Assembly (NCBI GenBank): GCA_013397435.1
Contig: VZRG01002958.1
Location: 1-64,000, forward strand
Direction: 5' to 3'
DNA length: 64,000 nt
Source: Erythrocercus mccallii
Lineage: Eukaryota; Chordata; Aves; Passeriformes; Dicruridae
Below, piece after piece: positions 47,676 to 60,000 of this stretch. The notes under the pieces are model-generated. The model was not told the origin of the DNA. It ran no database searches and saw nothing but the letters and a program-made list of their open reading frames with translations. How positions within the stretch are numbered: the first letter of the stretch is position 1; the number at the start of each line of letters is the position of its first letter. Made by a program: the position numbers and the translations under genes.

Positions 47676-50600
47676 GTAAAGCTGTGCGGCAGGGGGCTTC
47701 CCTTATGTACTGTGCCAGAGGGATCTCAGCAGCTGATTCATCAGGCAGCATCTTGGGAGCACACTGTTCTGAGTTAGTGTGTATGGCAGCTGTGTACACT
47801 GCCCTATAGAGTTTGAGCACCTCAGCATGGTTAGTTGGTGAAGGAGAAGCAAGCTTATGAAAATTTAGGATAACTATCTTCGTGTAAAAAACAAACACTG
47901 CTGAGAGGCTGCAGGAGACAAGGGGAATAGCAACTCAGTCTCTAAATTCACCTTAAGTTTCACTCAATATGGAGAGAGTAAAAGTGGAAGTGATTTTTCT
48001 CTGCCAAAATCCTTTATTTAGATATAAAAGCTTTTCATGGCTACATGCAAAAGATAACTGTTAACAGCATGGTACTTTACATGACACTTTTTCAGGCTTA
48101 GGCTCCTGCAGCATCAGCCAGATGATCTGACCACTGCATGTTGTGTTCCCACTATTCCTGTCACATCCGTGGCTGTTGGATCTTTTTGCTGAGCTATTTC
48201 AGTGTACTTAGCTGAAACTAGCCTGACTGCCAGCATCGCATGCTAAAACAGCTCTGCAACAGCTGAGTGCTGGAGCCAGTGTCAGGGAAGACATGGATAG
48301 ATTTAAATTGTGAAGGAACTTCATTCTTAGTTAAAGAACCTAATGTTTCCAAAATGAGCTTGTTTTCTCAAGGCAGGAAATATGCACCAAGGGACCTTGG
48401 ACCGAGAACCATTTTATACTTTCTTCTCTTAGATGTGTGCTCTAGGGCATTGGTAGAGGCAAGGTCCTGGATAAACCAGGCCCTTTGGACAATGGCTCAC
48501 TCGCAGTGAGCAATCTCCTGTTTTGAAAGCAGTTCTGTGTGTATATGTGTGAGGGTTACTATTAGGATTAGAGAATATTAGGATTATCATCTACTGTTGC
48601 GTAGAGTTGCAAGGATAAGTAGGTCATGTGCTAGTGCTGCATCTCTGGAGTCACATACATGCAGCTGCTGGTGCCTGTGGTCTTTGCAGTCAAAGCTCAT
48701 TCAGAGACACTATGATACATTTTCCTCAGCTTTTAAATTAAACAGACACTTGAATTCCATATATTTCTTTCCACATTTCTTCAAAGGTCTTACGTTTGCC
48801 CTCTTTCCCCCTCTTCAGCTTTCCCTAGTAGATTAGAGCCTGCTGGAAAACATAGAGCCATTGTGAAGTCTAAAGCAAAAGCTGACTCAGCGATCCTTCC
48901 CATTAAGGCTGCCACTGTTCATGGAACAGGAGGTTAGCCTTAAATTACTTCTGCCAAAAAATACTGCTGCCCATTTCATTAACTGTTGCTGTGTCCTTTA
49001 ACTCAGTTTTTTAAAAAAGTGGTCTACTAGTTCCTTAATAGTCTGGGAAAGATGTCTTTATTTTCATATGCTGGAATAATTCTCATTTTGCTGAAAGAAG
49101 CTTTTGCATCTCTTCTCCAGATATCTGGAGAAAGGCACTGTCCTAGGCACAGCCCCTATCTCTACCAACAGTGGCTCCTGTCCTTGAAGGCTTTCAGCTC
49201 ATCCTCTTTTGATGAGAGGGTGCTGGGTTGTGGTGCTGGGTGAGTTCCTTTAGAGCAGACACAGGGCAGTACAGAAAGAAAAAGGCTTCCATGTCATTCC
49301 CATTATCCTTACTAGCTGGAGCAGATCCACTTGTGACCTCAGAGCAGATGGGCGTCAAAACCTGATCCATGTGTCTGAGTGTGATCTCACCAGTGTGTGA
49401 ACCTGGCTGCAAACACGGCAGCAATGCTGGAGGAACTGGTACTGAGGTGCCACTACAGAGGGAAAAGTGAATCTCATCCAGTTCCTGTGTTCTCCATAAA
49501 GCAGTCAGTGACAACTTAGAGTGATATTCCAGGGAGAAAGTAGATTTTGAGGAGGGGGCTGGCCAGAGAGCAGTGCTTCATGTGACAGTGCTGGGAATTT
49601 TGGATGTCTGTTGTTCCCAGAAATATGCCCAAGTGCCCTTTTTCCATTGGCATATTAAGAAGTTACAGAGATGCAGCCTATTTTCATTAATGGATTTAAA
49701 ACAGGTTTTGGCATGAGGCAGCCAAGCCCATCAGGAGTGGAACAGAAAATATTCTTCCTCAGTCCAAGAGTGTGGAATCTGTCTCTCACACCAGCTAAAG
49801 CAAGTGACAAATGCTGGTTTTGTTGTAATCTAAAATCTTTCTCTTTTCTCCCTCCCCCACGTCCATCGTGTGCATGAGTGCATAGACTATTTATTGGCAA
49901 ATTTAAAGCCACAGGCACAAAACTACTGTGGAGTCATCCTAAGGCCCCTACACTAGAGGAGGAACATGTTGAATTAAAAGATACTTACCAAAGCAGCTGA
50001 ATTCAGTCTCATGATTGCCTTGACTCCACCTTGAGGTACTTATTGATGTTTTTCCTTTTAACCCTTATTTCTTCTCCAGTCTAATCTGCATTTTTGACAG
50101 GTGATTATTATCCCTGAAAGAGCTGACAGCTCTGGTAGCCTCAAATGCTGCAGAAGTCCTGATGGTGGTTTTAATGCATGCAAGTTGTCTTTGAATGTTT
50201 GGAAGGAAAGACTGTAGAAAACTTGTAGAAAATGTATGAAGCTTGTCTGCGCTGCTCTGTTGGGGCAGGAGCTACTCTGGTGCCAGAACAACCCTGAGAT
50301 CACAGGTTGTCTTGGACCTCAATGGGGGCACTCCTAAGTGAGAAACCCAAACCAAAGTGATGCCCATAACAACTAGACAATTTCTGTAGGTATTTCCAGC
50401 ACTTCCTGGCTCTGTCCCTAGAGGTAAGAATCTCTCTCAGCTTGTGCTTTTCAGCTGTACATCAGTGACCCAGCTTCTGGATTTGTTCTTCACAGCAGGC
50501 ACCTCTTACAAAATTCAGCTTGTTAGTGGACAATCTGTAACTTGTCTGAGTCCAAAGGAGAAGCTCGTTGGTGTCAGACCCAGACCCAGGCTGTCACTGC

Positions 50601-50743
50601 AAAAACCTTCCTTCTGTGCTGAAAGACTGTAGGGACACTCAGACCTGTTGCTCAGAATGTCTCAATTAAGCCATGTTCAAAGTTGAACTGTACTGCAGAA
50701 ATGCTTGTCATACTTCGAGACCTGTTGATGGGAAGAATATTCT

Positions 50744-51018
50744 TAGAATCCTAGAATGATTTGGTTTGGCAGGGATCATCTCATTCCACCTCCCTGCCTT
50801 GGGCAGGGACACCTTGCACTAGACCAGGTTCCTCCAAGCCCTATCCAACCTGGCCTTGAACACTTTCAGAGATAGGACATCCAGAATTTCTCAAGGCAAG
50901 CTGTGCCAATGCCTTTCCACCCTCACAGTGAGGGATTTTTTCCTAGTAACTAAACTAAACCACCTTTCTTTCAGTTTAGAGCCATTTTCCCTTGTCTTAT
51001 CACTACGTGCCCATCCAC
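50744..51018 (-). mobile_element. CR1 LINE 3' tail (minus orientation) in CFDP1 intron 5
   Basis: It reads CCTAGAATGATTTGGTTTGG, CTTGGGCAGGGACACCTTGC, CCCTATCCAACCTGGCCTTG and CACCCTCACAGTGAGGGATT, then CCCTTGTCTTATCACTACGTG. This is a reverse-complemented CR1 3' UTR of about 275 bp, longer than the other copies. Boundaries are approximate. Confidence 0.95.
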
Positions 51019-54000
51019 TATGATGGATGATGAATGTCCTGGTGCAAAGCCTCATGCACAAGGGTGGAAAAACTAACAAATGCAAGGATGAAATCAATTC
51101 CATGAAGGGCCCTATTTTTAACTTCTTAGCATACAAATTTCTTTGTAGCTGCAGTTTGGCAGGGTTCTGTCTCTTGCAACAGGGGTCACTGCTTCCATAC
51201 AGTGCTAGAGTTGGTTTATCCTATTTTTACTAAGCTGCGAAAGTTGTTTTTCTAGTATGCTATAACTCTGCTTGCTTTCCTACCCTTAGACTCCATCTGT
51301 ACACTTCAAAATAGAAGGAGGAAGAGAGCAGAGAAAGAACAAAGGTTCATAATACAAATGGAAGGAAACTAGGGAAATTCAGGAGGAAATGGACAGTGAG
51401 AAATACAAAAAAATCCAGCTGTGCTGAATGCATGGGATGTGAGCGCACAGGGATGCTTTCTGCTTGTATTCAGAGCTCAAGACCTGCATTGTGGAGCTGA
51501 ACTTTCCTTTGAGTCAGTGACCTATTCAGACACCTAACAATATCCATTATGTATAGTCAGCCTGTTTATGCCCTGTGCAGGGCTTTCATACCTTTTTTCC
51601 ATGTACAATAAAACTGTTTACAAAGTGGCTAGGCTGAGCTCAATTTTGCTGTGTGAGCTCTTGACCATCAGCTTTCAGCAAGCATCTTGTCACTTCAGAA
51701 AGATTTAAGAGGACAAACTGTGATGACAAGGTGCTCAAGAAGAACATCTGCTGATGAAAACACTTCCTGGCTGACTGATAGCAAATGTCCCTTTCCTTTG
51801 AAGGACAGGGAGAGGGGAAGGAAGTAGCAAGAATTGGGTCCCTGCCCCTCATGGAGTTGTAATGATCAAATTGATACTGTGAGGCAGTCTGAAGAGATGA
51901 GACCAGAGCAGTGCTTAATGGCAGTGTGGGACCAGCCTGGCAGCAGTGCTTGTGCATCACTGTGGGGTGAGAACAGTGGGGAGAGGGGAAACCCTGGGGG
52001 CTGGAGGAGAACATCTCAGCTGTGGACACCCAAGCATTGCTGTTGCTGCCTTCATCATTGCTGTAGAATAGGTGGGGCTGTCAGCCCATGCGAGAGCTAT
52101 GCTTATGTTTGTTCTACAGCTGCAGAGGAACCAGCTGGCCTATGTTTAACATACAAAGGGATCCCTCAGGAGGCTTTGTATGCTCTCTGTGGAGTTTAGG
52201 GCAGCAGCTGCAGAAGTGCCTAAGTGTGCTCCTCAGCAGAGATATCCTCTGTGACCTTGGGCAGCCCAAGGTTTTAGCCCTGTTGCTTGGAAACAGCTCC
52301 CACCTCCACTACAAAATTCAGCATGAGTTTTTGGATCACATGATGGCTCTGATTAACATGAGAGCTGGGGTACAGCTTTTGAGGTAGGAGGAATCATGAC
52401 TTGACCTTAGCCTGTAGTTTTCAGCACAAGGATGTAATTCTCAGCTGAAGGAGGTGCTCTTTGACCTAGCCCACCAAGAAGCAGCTGTAAGCAGTGACTG
52501 AAAGTTGAAGCTAGAAATAAGGTACATATTTGTGGAGAGAGCAATTTGGGCATAGGAGCAAGTCTGTGCAGGTGCTGGTGCTTTCTCCTATTTAAAGAGA
52601 GAAAACATTTTGGCAACTTGCTTGTTCTGTCTTATGCCCTTGTTTAACCACCACTCATTCAGTTAGAGCCATTTAGCAGCTTTTAAGGCATTTCTTTAGG
52701 GAAACAAAAAGAATTCTACACATTCAGGAAAACATCTGTCATCGCTGGGAGCAGAAACTGTAGCTAACGTGGTCCCTAGAGCATGTGGGAGAGCTCCAGT
52801 TCGTTACTGCCTTTCTGCAGTCACTTCTGAGAGAACAGAACTGGTTGTGAAGGTAAAGGATTTAGTAATGTTGCCCAACATTTAGAAAAAAAATCAAGAG
52901 GTGAGTCTTTGAAACTTCAAATGTGTGCACAGCACATGACACACAAGGAGTGTTTTTGTTCATGTTTGTTCTCAGGAAATTATGTTGCTTTGTAAGCTGA
53001 GCTCTTTTAAGTGTCTTAAGTTTGGCAAACTACAGGCTGGGCTTTAGCAGGCACTTCTGGAAGTTGTCAGCCTGAGCTGTATTTTCCTGACTCAGATCCT
53101 TGCAGTAAGAACTGAGGAATGGAGCATATAAATGGGGAAAAAAAAAAGTAGGAGCTACAGTGCAGCTAGATAATGTCAATCTTGTCATTGCTTTTAATAT
53201 TCATTGCCAGGCACAGCGATCACACTGTCAGTTTTAACTTAAGCAACTCTTAGTCCTAGTCATCTTCTGCCTGTGTACATGAAAGGGATGACTGAGCCCA
53301 CAGCTGCTAAAGGCATCTCTCAGTTACTTATATTTCACTGAGTATTTAAAGATTAGGTCAGGACGTAGAGGATGAAAAGGTTTTTCTTTATCTTTTAATA
53401 AGAAACTTGCATTTACAGATATGAAAAAAGACCAAAGACTGAAGTGTCTAACATGCTCCTCTTTTCCTTGCTGCTTCCTCCAAATGGTGTGGGGGTAGGG
53501 AAGCATGTGGAGGGAGATCCTACAGGGAATAAAACAATGTTCCTCTTGGTCTACTGCTTACCACAGCCCAGCCCTGTTTCCCAAAATTGATGGGTAGGGA
53601 TGTGCTGTGCTAGAGTTCTCATGACATAGCCTTGCTTGCAATGCAGGAGACCAAGCAACGTACAGGGAATTAAATATATGGGGCTTTGCACGCTTTAAGT
53701 ATGAACAACAAAGGGGAGGACGTAATGTGAGAAGCACTGAGAGATTCCTGTAGTCTCTTGGTTTTGCTTTCTCAGCTGACTCTCAAACACTTTTTGGGAA
53801 AAGGACCTCTTAATTAGCTTTGTGATGCTCCAGCTATTCAATCAATAAATAGTGATCCTTGGGATCTACAGAAAATTATTCAGCAAAATCAGGGAGGACC
53901 AGATTAACCTTGTCCTAAACTCAAAGAAGGAAGCAAGGAAAACAGTTTGGAGAAGATCTTCCAGCTGTCTGTGTTGAAAACTGTTGGAAGGGGGTTTGAA

Positions 54001-57000
54001 AGGCATGGATCTCAGTGTTAAACAAAGCCAGCAGCTTTCATGTCCCTTTAAGGCAGACACGTGTGGCGGGAATAAAGATGCTCCCCTTGCTGTAGCTGCA
54101 TGACCTCAGAAATGAGTAGTGTACAGACTGCACTCGCCCCAGCGTGTGCTCAGGAGAGAGGTTTCAGCTGTTCCCACACAACCATCTCTAGAGCAGCCTG
54201 AAATGTTTAACGTTCTTCTGCCAGCCATTCATTGTTATGTCAGCAGGTTGAAACAAGTGATGAAGTTGCTTGAAGAGGATTTGGTGGTGAGCAGGTTGTG
54301 TGTGGCGTTAACACTTATCCAGTGTTGAGGTGCTTGCTTTGTTAGTAGCGCAACTGGATGAAGAAAACTCTGACTTCATGATCCATAGATTTGGGATGTG
54401 GGGGAAAGCTGGGCACACCAGACCCAGCACGCTCTGTATTACCAGAGGCACATAATGTGGATGAGAAAGACATGAGGCAAAGCCAACGTGTCTGGAGAAT
54501 AGTAGAGATGCTGAGCAGCCCAGGCACAATGCTGCTTTTGGGAAGCTGAGTGAATCTTTTCCTCCTGCTCCTGGTGTGCCTCAAACCAGCTTGGATATTC
54601 CATGTGGCTCTGGGTGCAGCCACTCCATGCAAGGGTGAAGGCCTGGGGGAAACCCTGCAGCTAAAAATGCCTTTTGTTATTTGTCTGATCTTACCTCAGG
54701 ACCTGAGGCTGTTACAACTGGCTAAGCTAAAAAAGCAAAGGAATCGTGGCACAGCAAGGAAAATCCCTGATCTGGATTAGACACGCAGCTGAGTTACCAA
54801 CACTTCCACAGCACAGCCAGGCTTTCTCAGCCAAGCTGCACATACAGGTGGTGTACAATCTGAAGGAAAGAAGTGCAAGGTGAAGAGGAGGTGACCCTGG
54901 TAGCCAGGCATAGCTAGGAGCAGTACACATTGGCTCTGCCTCTGAGTTTGCTGTGTGACTTCATCTCTGCATACTGCTCTTTTCTTCCCCAAGTTGCAGG
55001 GCGTGCCTCACACCCTCAGAGGACTGAGAGATTGTGTCTGTCCTCTTCTGAAGTGCAGCATCATTCCGTGTGGTGCTTTAACTCTGAGAGTTAATACCTC
55101 CAGGTCACCTTTCCTGTTACAAACCACCAGCACCTGTAACTTCAGCCACTCTGCTCCTATGTTCATGTCCCAGCAGTCCTTCCTTGCTCCTGAGTTTGAA
55201 AGAAGTGCTTGCTGCTTCCCACCTTCATCTCAATCAAATGTGCAAGGTCAGGAAGCCATCAGGGAAAGTCAGCTTCAGCTTGAAGGAGAGGAAAGAGGTA
55301 AAATAAACACTTGCCTTCTGAAGTTGCTACTTGGGACTGTACTGATGCAGACTTTCCCATCTGCTCGGTTCTCTGTGGAGTTGAGCACAGCAGGGTCTGT
55401 TCAGGTAAGCATCACCCCATCTGGGAGATGCTCCTGTAGGATTTTGCTGTGAGGGAGAAGAAAACTGAAGGGGGGGTTTGTTCATAATTTAAGGATCCTG
55501 CTTGTAAGCGATGTGGATATGCCTTTAGGCATATATTTAAATGGCAAAAGCTGTCAGTTTTTCTTCAGTCAGAATTCATTCCTGTTGCTGCATTCAGGCA
55601 AGGGTATACTGTGAAAAATGATCATCTCTAATGGCAACTTCAGAGTCTTTTGCCATTCAGAATCAGTCTTGTTTAACTCTGCTGCTGAGAAAGGGCATTC
55701 AGGCAGTCTTGCTTTGTTTTTATTCCCTTTGTACAGCATATGGCAATGATAAGAGCAGAAAGTAAACTTCAGTTTCTCTCCACATATTGTCGCCAGGCTG
55801 GCTATCAGGCTTTGGGCATCTTTGTGTTCTTCCTGTTCTTTAAAGCAGGAAAGTAAATTGGAGTCCCCAGGTTAGGTGTCAGCCTGCAGAGATGTTTGTG
55901 GTAACCCACAAGCAAGGAGGAACCCTAATTTGATGTGCCTTCGTATTGACTCTTCCATATTGACTGTCTGCTACGTCTGTGAGTTTTTCATGTTGCGTCA
56001 GAAGAGTGTTTTTCTGAAAAACCTGTAGTTCTGTCAATGCTGCTGGGCCAGTATGGAGAGATTTCATACCCTGCTCTTGCTGCTGCCTGGGAGGTTGCAC
56101 TAGTAACCATGTTTTTCTGCAGCATGACATTGCACTCCACCTTCTCCAGCACAGACAATTTTAGAGGGTCATTCACGTGGACTGTGGCCACAACATGGTC
56201 ATTCAGAGTCCATGACCAGTTTAACCCTTTAGTCTTTCTGCTGAAACTCTTAAAAAAGGGACTCGGTGAAGAGCACTGATTTGGTGGCACAAACCTTTCC
56301 ATCAGACTCTCTGGGCTGGGTTCTGGATAACAGCTCTGCTCTACCCTTAACCAACCAGCACAAGCCTCTTGTTGCAAACTGAGTCACCCAGTGTAACATT
56401 TGACTGATTGTGGGAGGGGGTGATGCTAGCTTTGAATGAACTGCCAAGTCTGCAAATACTTGGCAAATTTTCCTTCTAAAGCTGAAGTCTTGAGGGAAAG
56501 CGATCAGGTAAGAACCTCAGCTTTGGAGCAAGGAAAAGAAAGTTTCTGCCTCTAATGGCTGGAAGGGAAGGACAGCCACTGTGGCTGGCTTAAGCTAGGG
56601 CAGCAAATTAGGAGGCAAATTATTGCTGCTTCTGATTTTGTTCCTTTTCTGCAATGCCTGGCTTCAAGCAAACATCATCTGGGGGGGTGTGGAGGCTGAC
56701 TGGGCTTTTGAACGCTGGAGCCGGCAGCTCTAGAGAAGAGCTCCCATGTGCTCTTGGTTACCCTGATGTCCGTGTGCCTGTGAGACTTGGGCGTGTGCTC
56801 TGGTTTGCAGCAGTGCTTGTTGCCAACATGTGGCTGGATGTAGGTGGCCTGCCCTTGCTGTAATTTGGCGAGTACTAATACATCAACACTATGCAAATCT
56901 GCCTTTAGTTAGCTCTTTCTCCTCCCAGATGTATGGCACTGCATGTGAGATTTAGTTATCCGGAGCTGCAAGGGGAGACCCTGCTGTAGGATTGTATCTT

Positions 57001-60000
57001 GCCCTAGTTTAGTTACATGTTCAGAGACAGGACTTTGTATTGAAAAAGTTGGGGTTTTGCTATTGACTTCTCAGTCTATCCAGCGCTCCTCTAGTCTAAA
57101 AAATTGTTTATTATCAAGAATGTTACCATCCTGGTTGGAATAAAACTGTTGTATGATTTCTAACTGCATCCCTGCCTTACCAGCTAAAGAAAGAGCAGAT
57201 CAACTGTCTTGATTTAATAGCAGAAGTGGAGGAAAGCGACAGTGGTGTGTTCCTTTTTTTGTCTGCAGCGATCTTTAGCTCAGAAGAGCACATCTCTGCT
57301 AATTGACTATTAAAAAAGATTGCTTGCTGAGGTGCGCTGGCTTGCCATTTCAATCCTTCAAGGAATAAGCCTCTGATCAGCTGCACATAGGGCTCTTAAA
57401 TATAATCTGCCTAATGACTGGAGGGCTTTGACCTTATGTTATTAAGGCGCTGATGTTTTGGGTTACAAACTAAACCTTTGGGGTGGGGGGCTGAGCAAGG
57501 GTGGGGTTTTTTTCTGAAATGGTAATACTCCAAACAACAAAGGCTGCTTTTTAATCTCAAAGCAAGACTTGGAAGCAGCACAGAGTCAGTCTATAGATAA
57601 GTCTCTTTTAGCTCAAGATTTCTAGGATTGCACACATGTTACCACATGCCTAGACCACCAGTTAGACACCCACCTGGCCACACATCCTTTGTCCCAATTG
57701 CTGTGCATGCAAATAATGTGTGTTTGCGTGTGTTTACCCAGTTTGGAAAAAATCTGAGCCCTGAGGGATTCTAGCTTCCTTTTGTTTTATGAAAGGGACC
57801 ATGCTGAGAGCCAGCTGAAGCAGTGCTCACTGCCTGCTTTGCAGACACTGCAGGCTCCAGGGGGGTTTTGGAGCCCATGCACTCAGTGTTTGAGGAAGGA
57901 TGCATAGTCTGGTGTTTCACCAGGATTCCAACTGCCATTTTAAAGAGCTCTGCGGACAGGCTCCAGTGGAAATCCCAACCCAAGCCTGAAAGATAGCAGC
58001 AACTTGGGGTCAGAGTCGGAAAGGGCTGGGCAAAAGGAGGGGCTAGCTGCAAACAGGCAGTCTGGCTCTTTCCCTCTTCAGATCTGTTTTATTCAGCTGG
58101 CAACATCCTCCTCCACAAGCACGGATGCAGAGGAGGAATGTTCCTTGTCGTGGCAGGCTTTGGGTGCTCTCCCCAGGGTGTGGGGAGGGCACAGATTACT
58201 TGGATGCTTTCTGGTCCTGTTTACCCCCACACCCCAGTTAGTTGATATGCATCATCCTAAAGCCTTAATATTGTGTGGCAGCAGGCTAGAAATGGGAAGG
58301 GGGACAAAACTCACACTTGCTTTTCTGTTTTAGAGTAAATGCTGCAGGAACAGTTGGTATTTCATTGCTGATACTAAACCTGGATGTGGGGAGAGAAGGG
58401 AGAATGTGGCTAATGCTGAACACCTGCCTCTGACAAATAATCCACTAGAGACCCTGCAGTAATTTTGTAAATCACAAGCACATTTTCAGCCTTCCCAGAA
58501 ATGTATACTTCTAAATGTTAATCATCAAATAACCTAAATTACTGATCCAGCAGATTAATCTATAAATTGAGGTAGGCTTAGAATAGCCTTTGGAGAACAA
58601 TATTTAGTAAGTGGTATCTAGTTCAGTGCTCCCTCTCTCTTGTTGTTCTGACCTGACAAATAAAGCAATCTCTTCTTTGTGTTATATTAAAATGTGTCAT
58701 AGGAAGGCTGTTTAAATGGCTTTTTGACCCATCACACAGCGTGTGTCTGTAGGAGAGAGGGCTCCTGCATGCAGCAGTGCTGCAAACAAAGTGGGAGACT
58801 AGGAAATGAATGATGCCTAGATTGTCAAAATCCACCCTGCCTGTTTTCCCTGCCTTTCCTTTCTTGCACTTGTAATCAGAGAATATTGGAGGTTTGTTGG
58901 ATTGCTCATAATAAAGCCTCAAAGTGTGAGCAATGTATTTCATTTGTTGTAACCTGAAGTAAAACTGCTCTATGCATATTCCACTAAGATGAGTCAGGTT
59001 GCCACCTATTTCTAAGGTGACATTACAGGATGTCTGTCTGCAGACTTTGGCCTTTTATTTGGGAGGGGGAGGAGGGAGTTGGTTTCCTTTGCAGCAGCAA
59101 GGGCAAAATAGGCTTTTAGTAAAGCTTCAATTCTGCAGCTGCTGGCTAAGTTAAAAAAAGAAGTGCTGGCACTCTGTCCTCCTGGAGATGAGCCTTTTCC
59201 AGCTCTCTGCCATGGCCCAGGGATGTGAGCCATCCCTTCTTGTATTTTTCTCTTTATGCTACTTTCTTGGATGAGAATAATGGGAGAGCTTCTTCCCTTG
59301 GCAAGGCTTTACCTTGCTTCACCTTTTCTGCCCATGGAAGCGGTTTAGGTTTGTGAATGGAAGGAAAAGAGTCATAGAAGGAGAAGTGCTATAGCATAGA
59401 TATCATGGAGGAGGCTTTTTGTTTATAAATAAACTCCGATCTCTGATTATAGACCCTGAAGAGAACTAGAAGCTCAAAAGCCAAGAGATAAGAAAAGGAG
59501 GAACTTTATATATAACACTTTCCACCAAGGTGCATGTGGATCAGTTGCTGGAGACCTGAGAACAGCCCTGCTGAAACACCAGATTACAGTCCAGATATGG
59601 GCAAGAACACTTTGTCCAAGTACTACTGATTGAGCCAGATAAGGGAATTTTTTTGTTCATACAGAAAGTTTCCTGCTTCTTACTGGTCTCCTGGGAGGTT
59701 CAGCGTAACCTCCTTGTACCTGGCTGTTTGCAGAGCTTGGTCCTGGTGCTGGAGAGCCCAGCAGTGTGAAGTCAGGAGTAGGGCAAAGCACCTCCATCTC
59801 TTCTCCCTTCAAATGTATTTTCCTCTCCCTTTGCTAACAGTAGTCTCTGAAGTGCATCAGAATTGTTCACAAGCAGATTCTCCACTGGAAACCACCAAGT
59901 GTTTTGAGTAGCTTGAGGCACCTGATTTGACAGGAGAGGACTCAGAATACAGACATAACTGGGTGCTTAACTTCAGTGATCATACTGCAGTACCAGTGCA

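Noticed and set aside
54955..55452. 165-codon plus-strand open frame
   Set aside because: No recognisable domain and an intron-like, Ser/Cys-rich composition; nothing supports it as coding.
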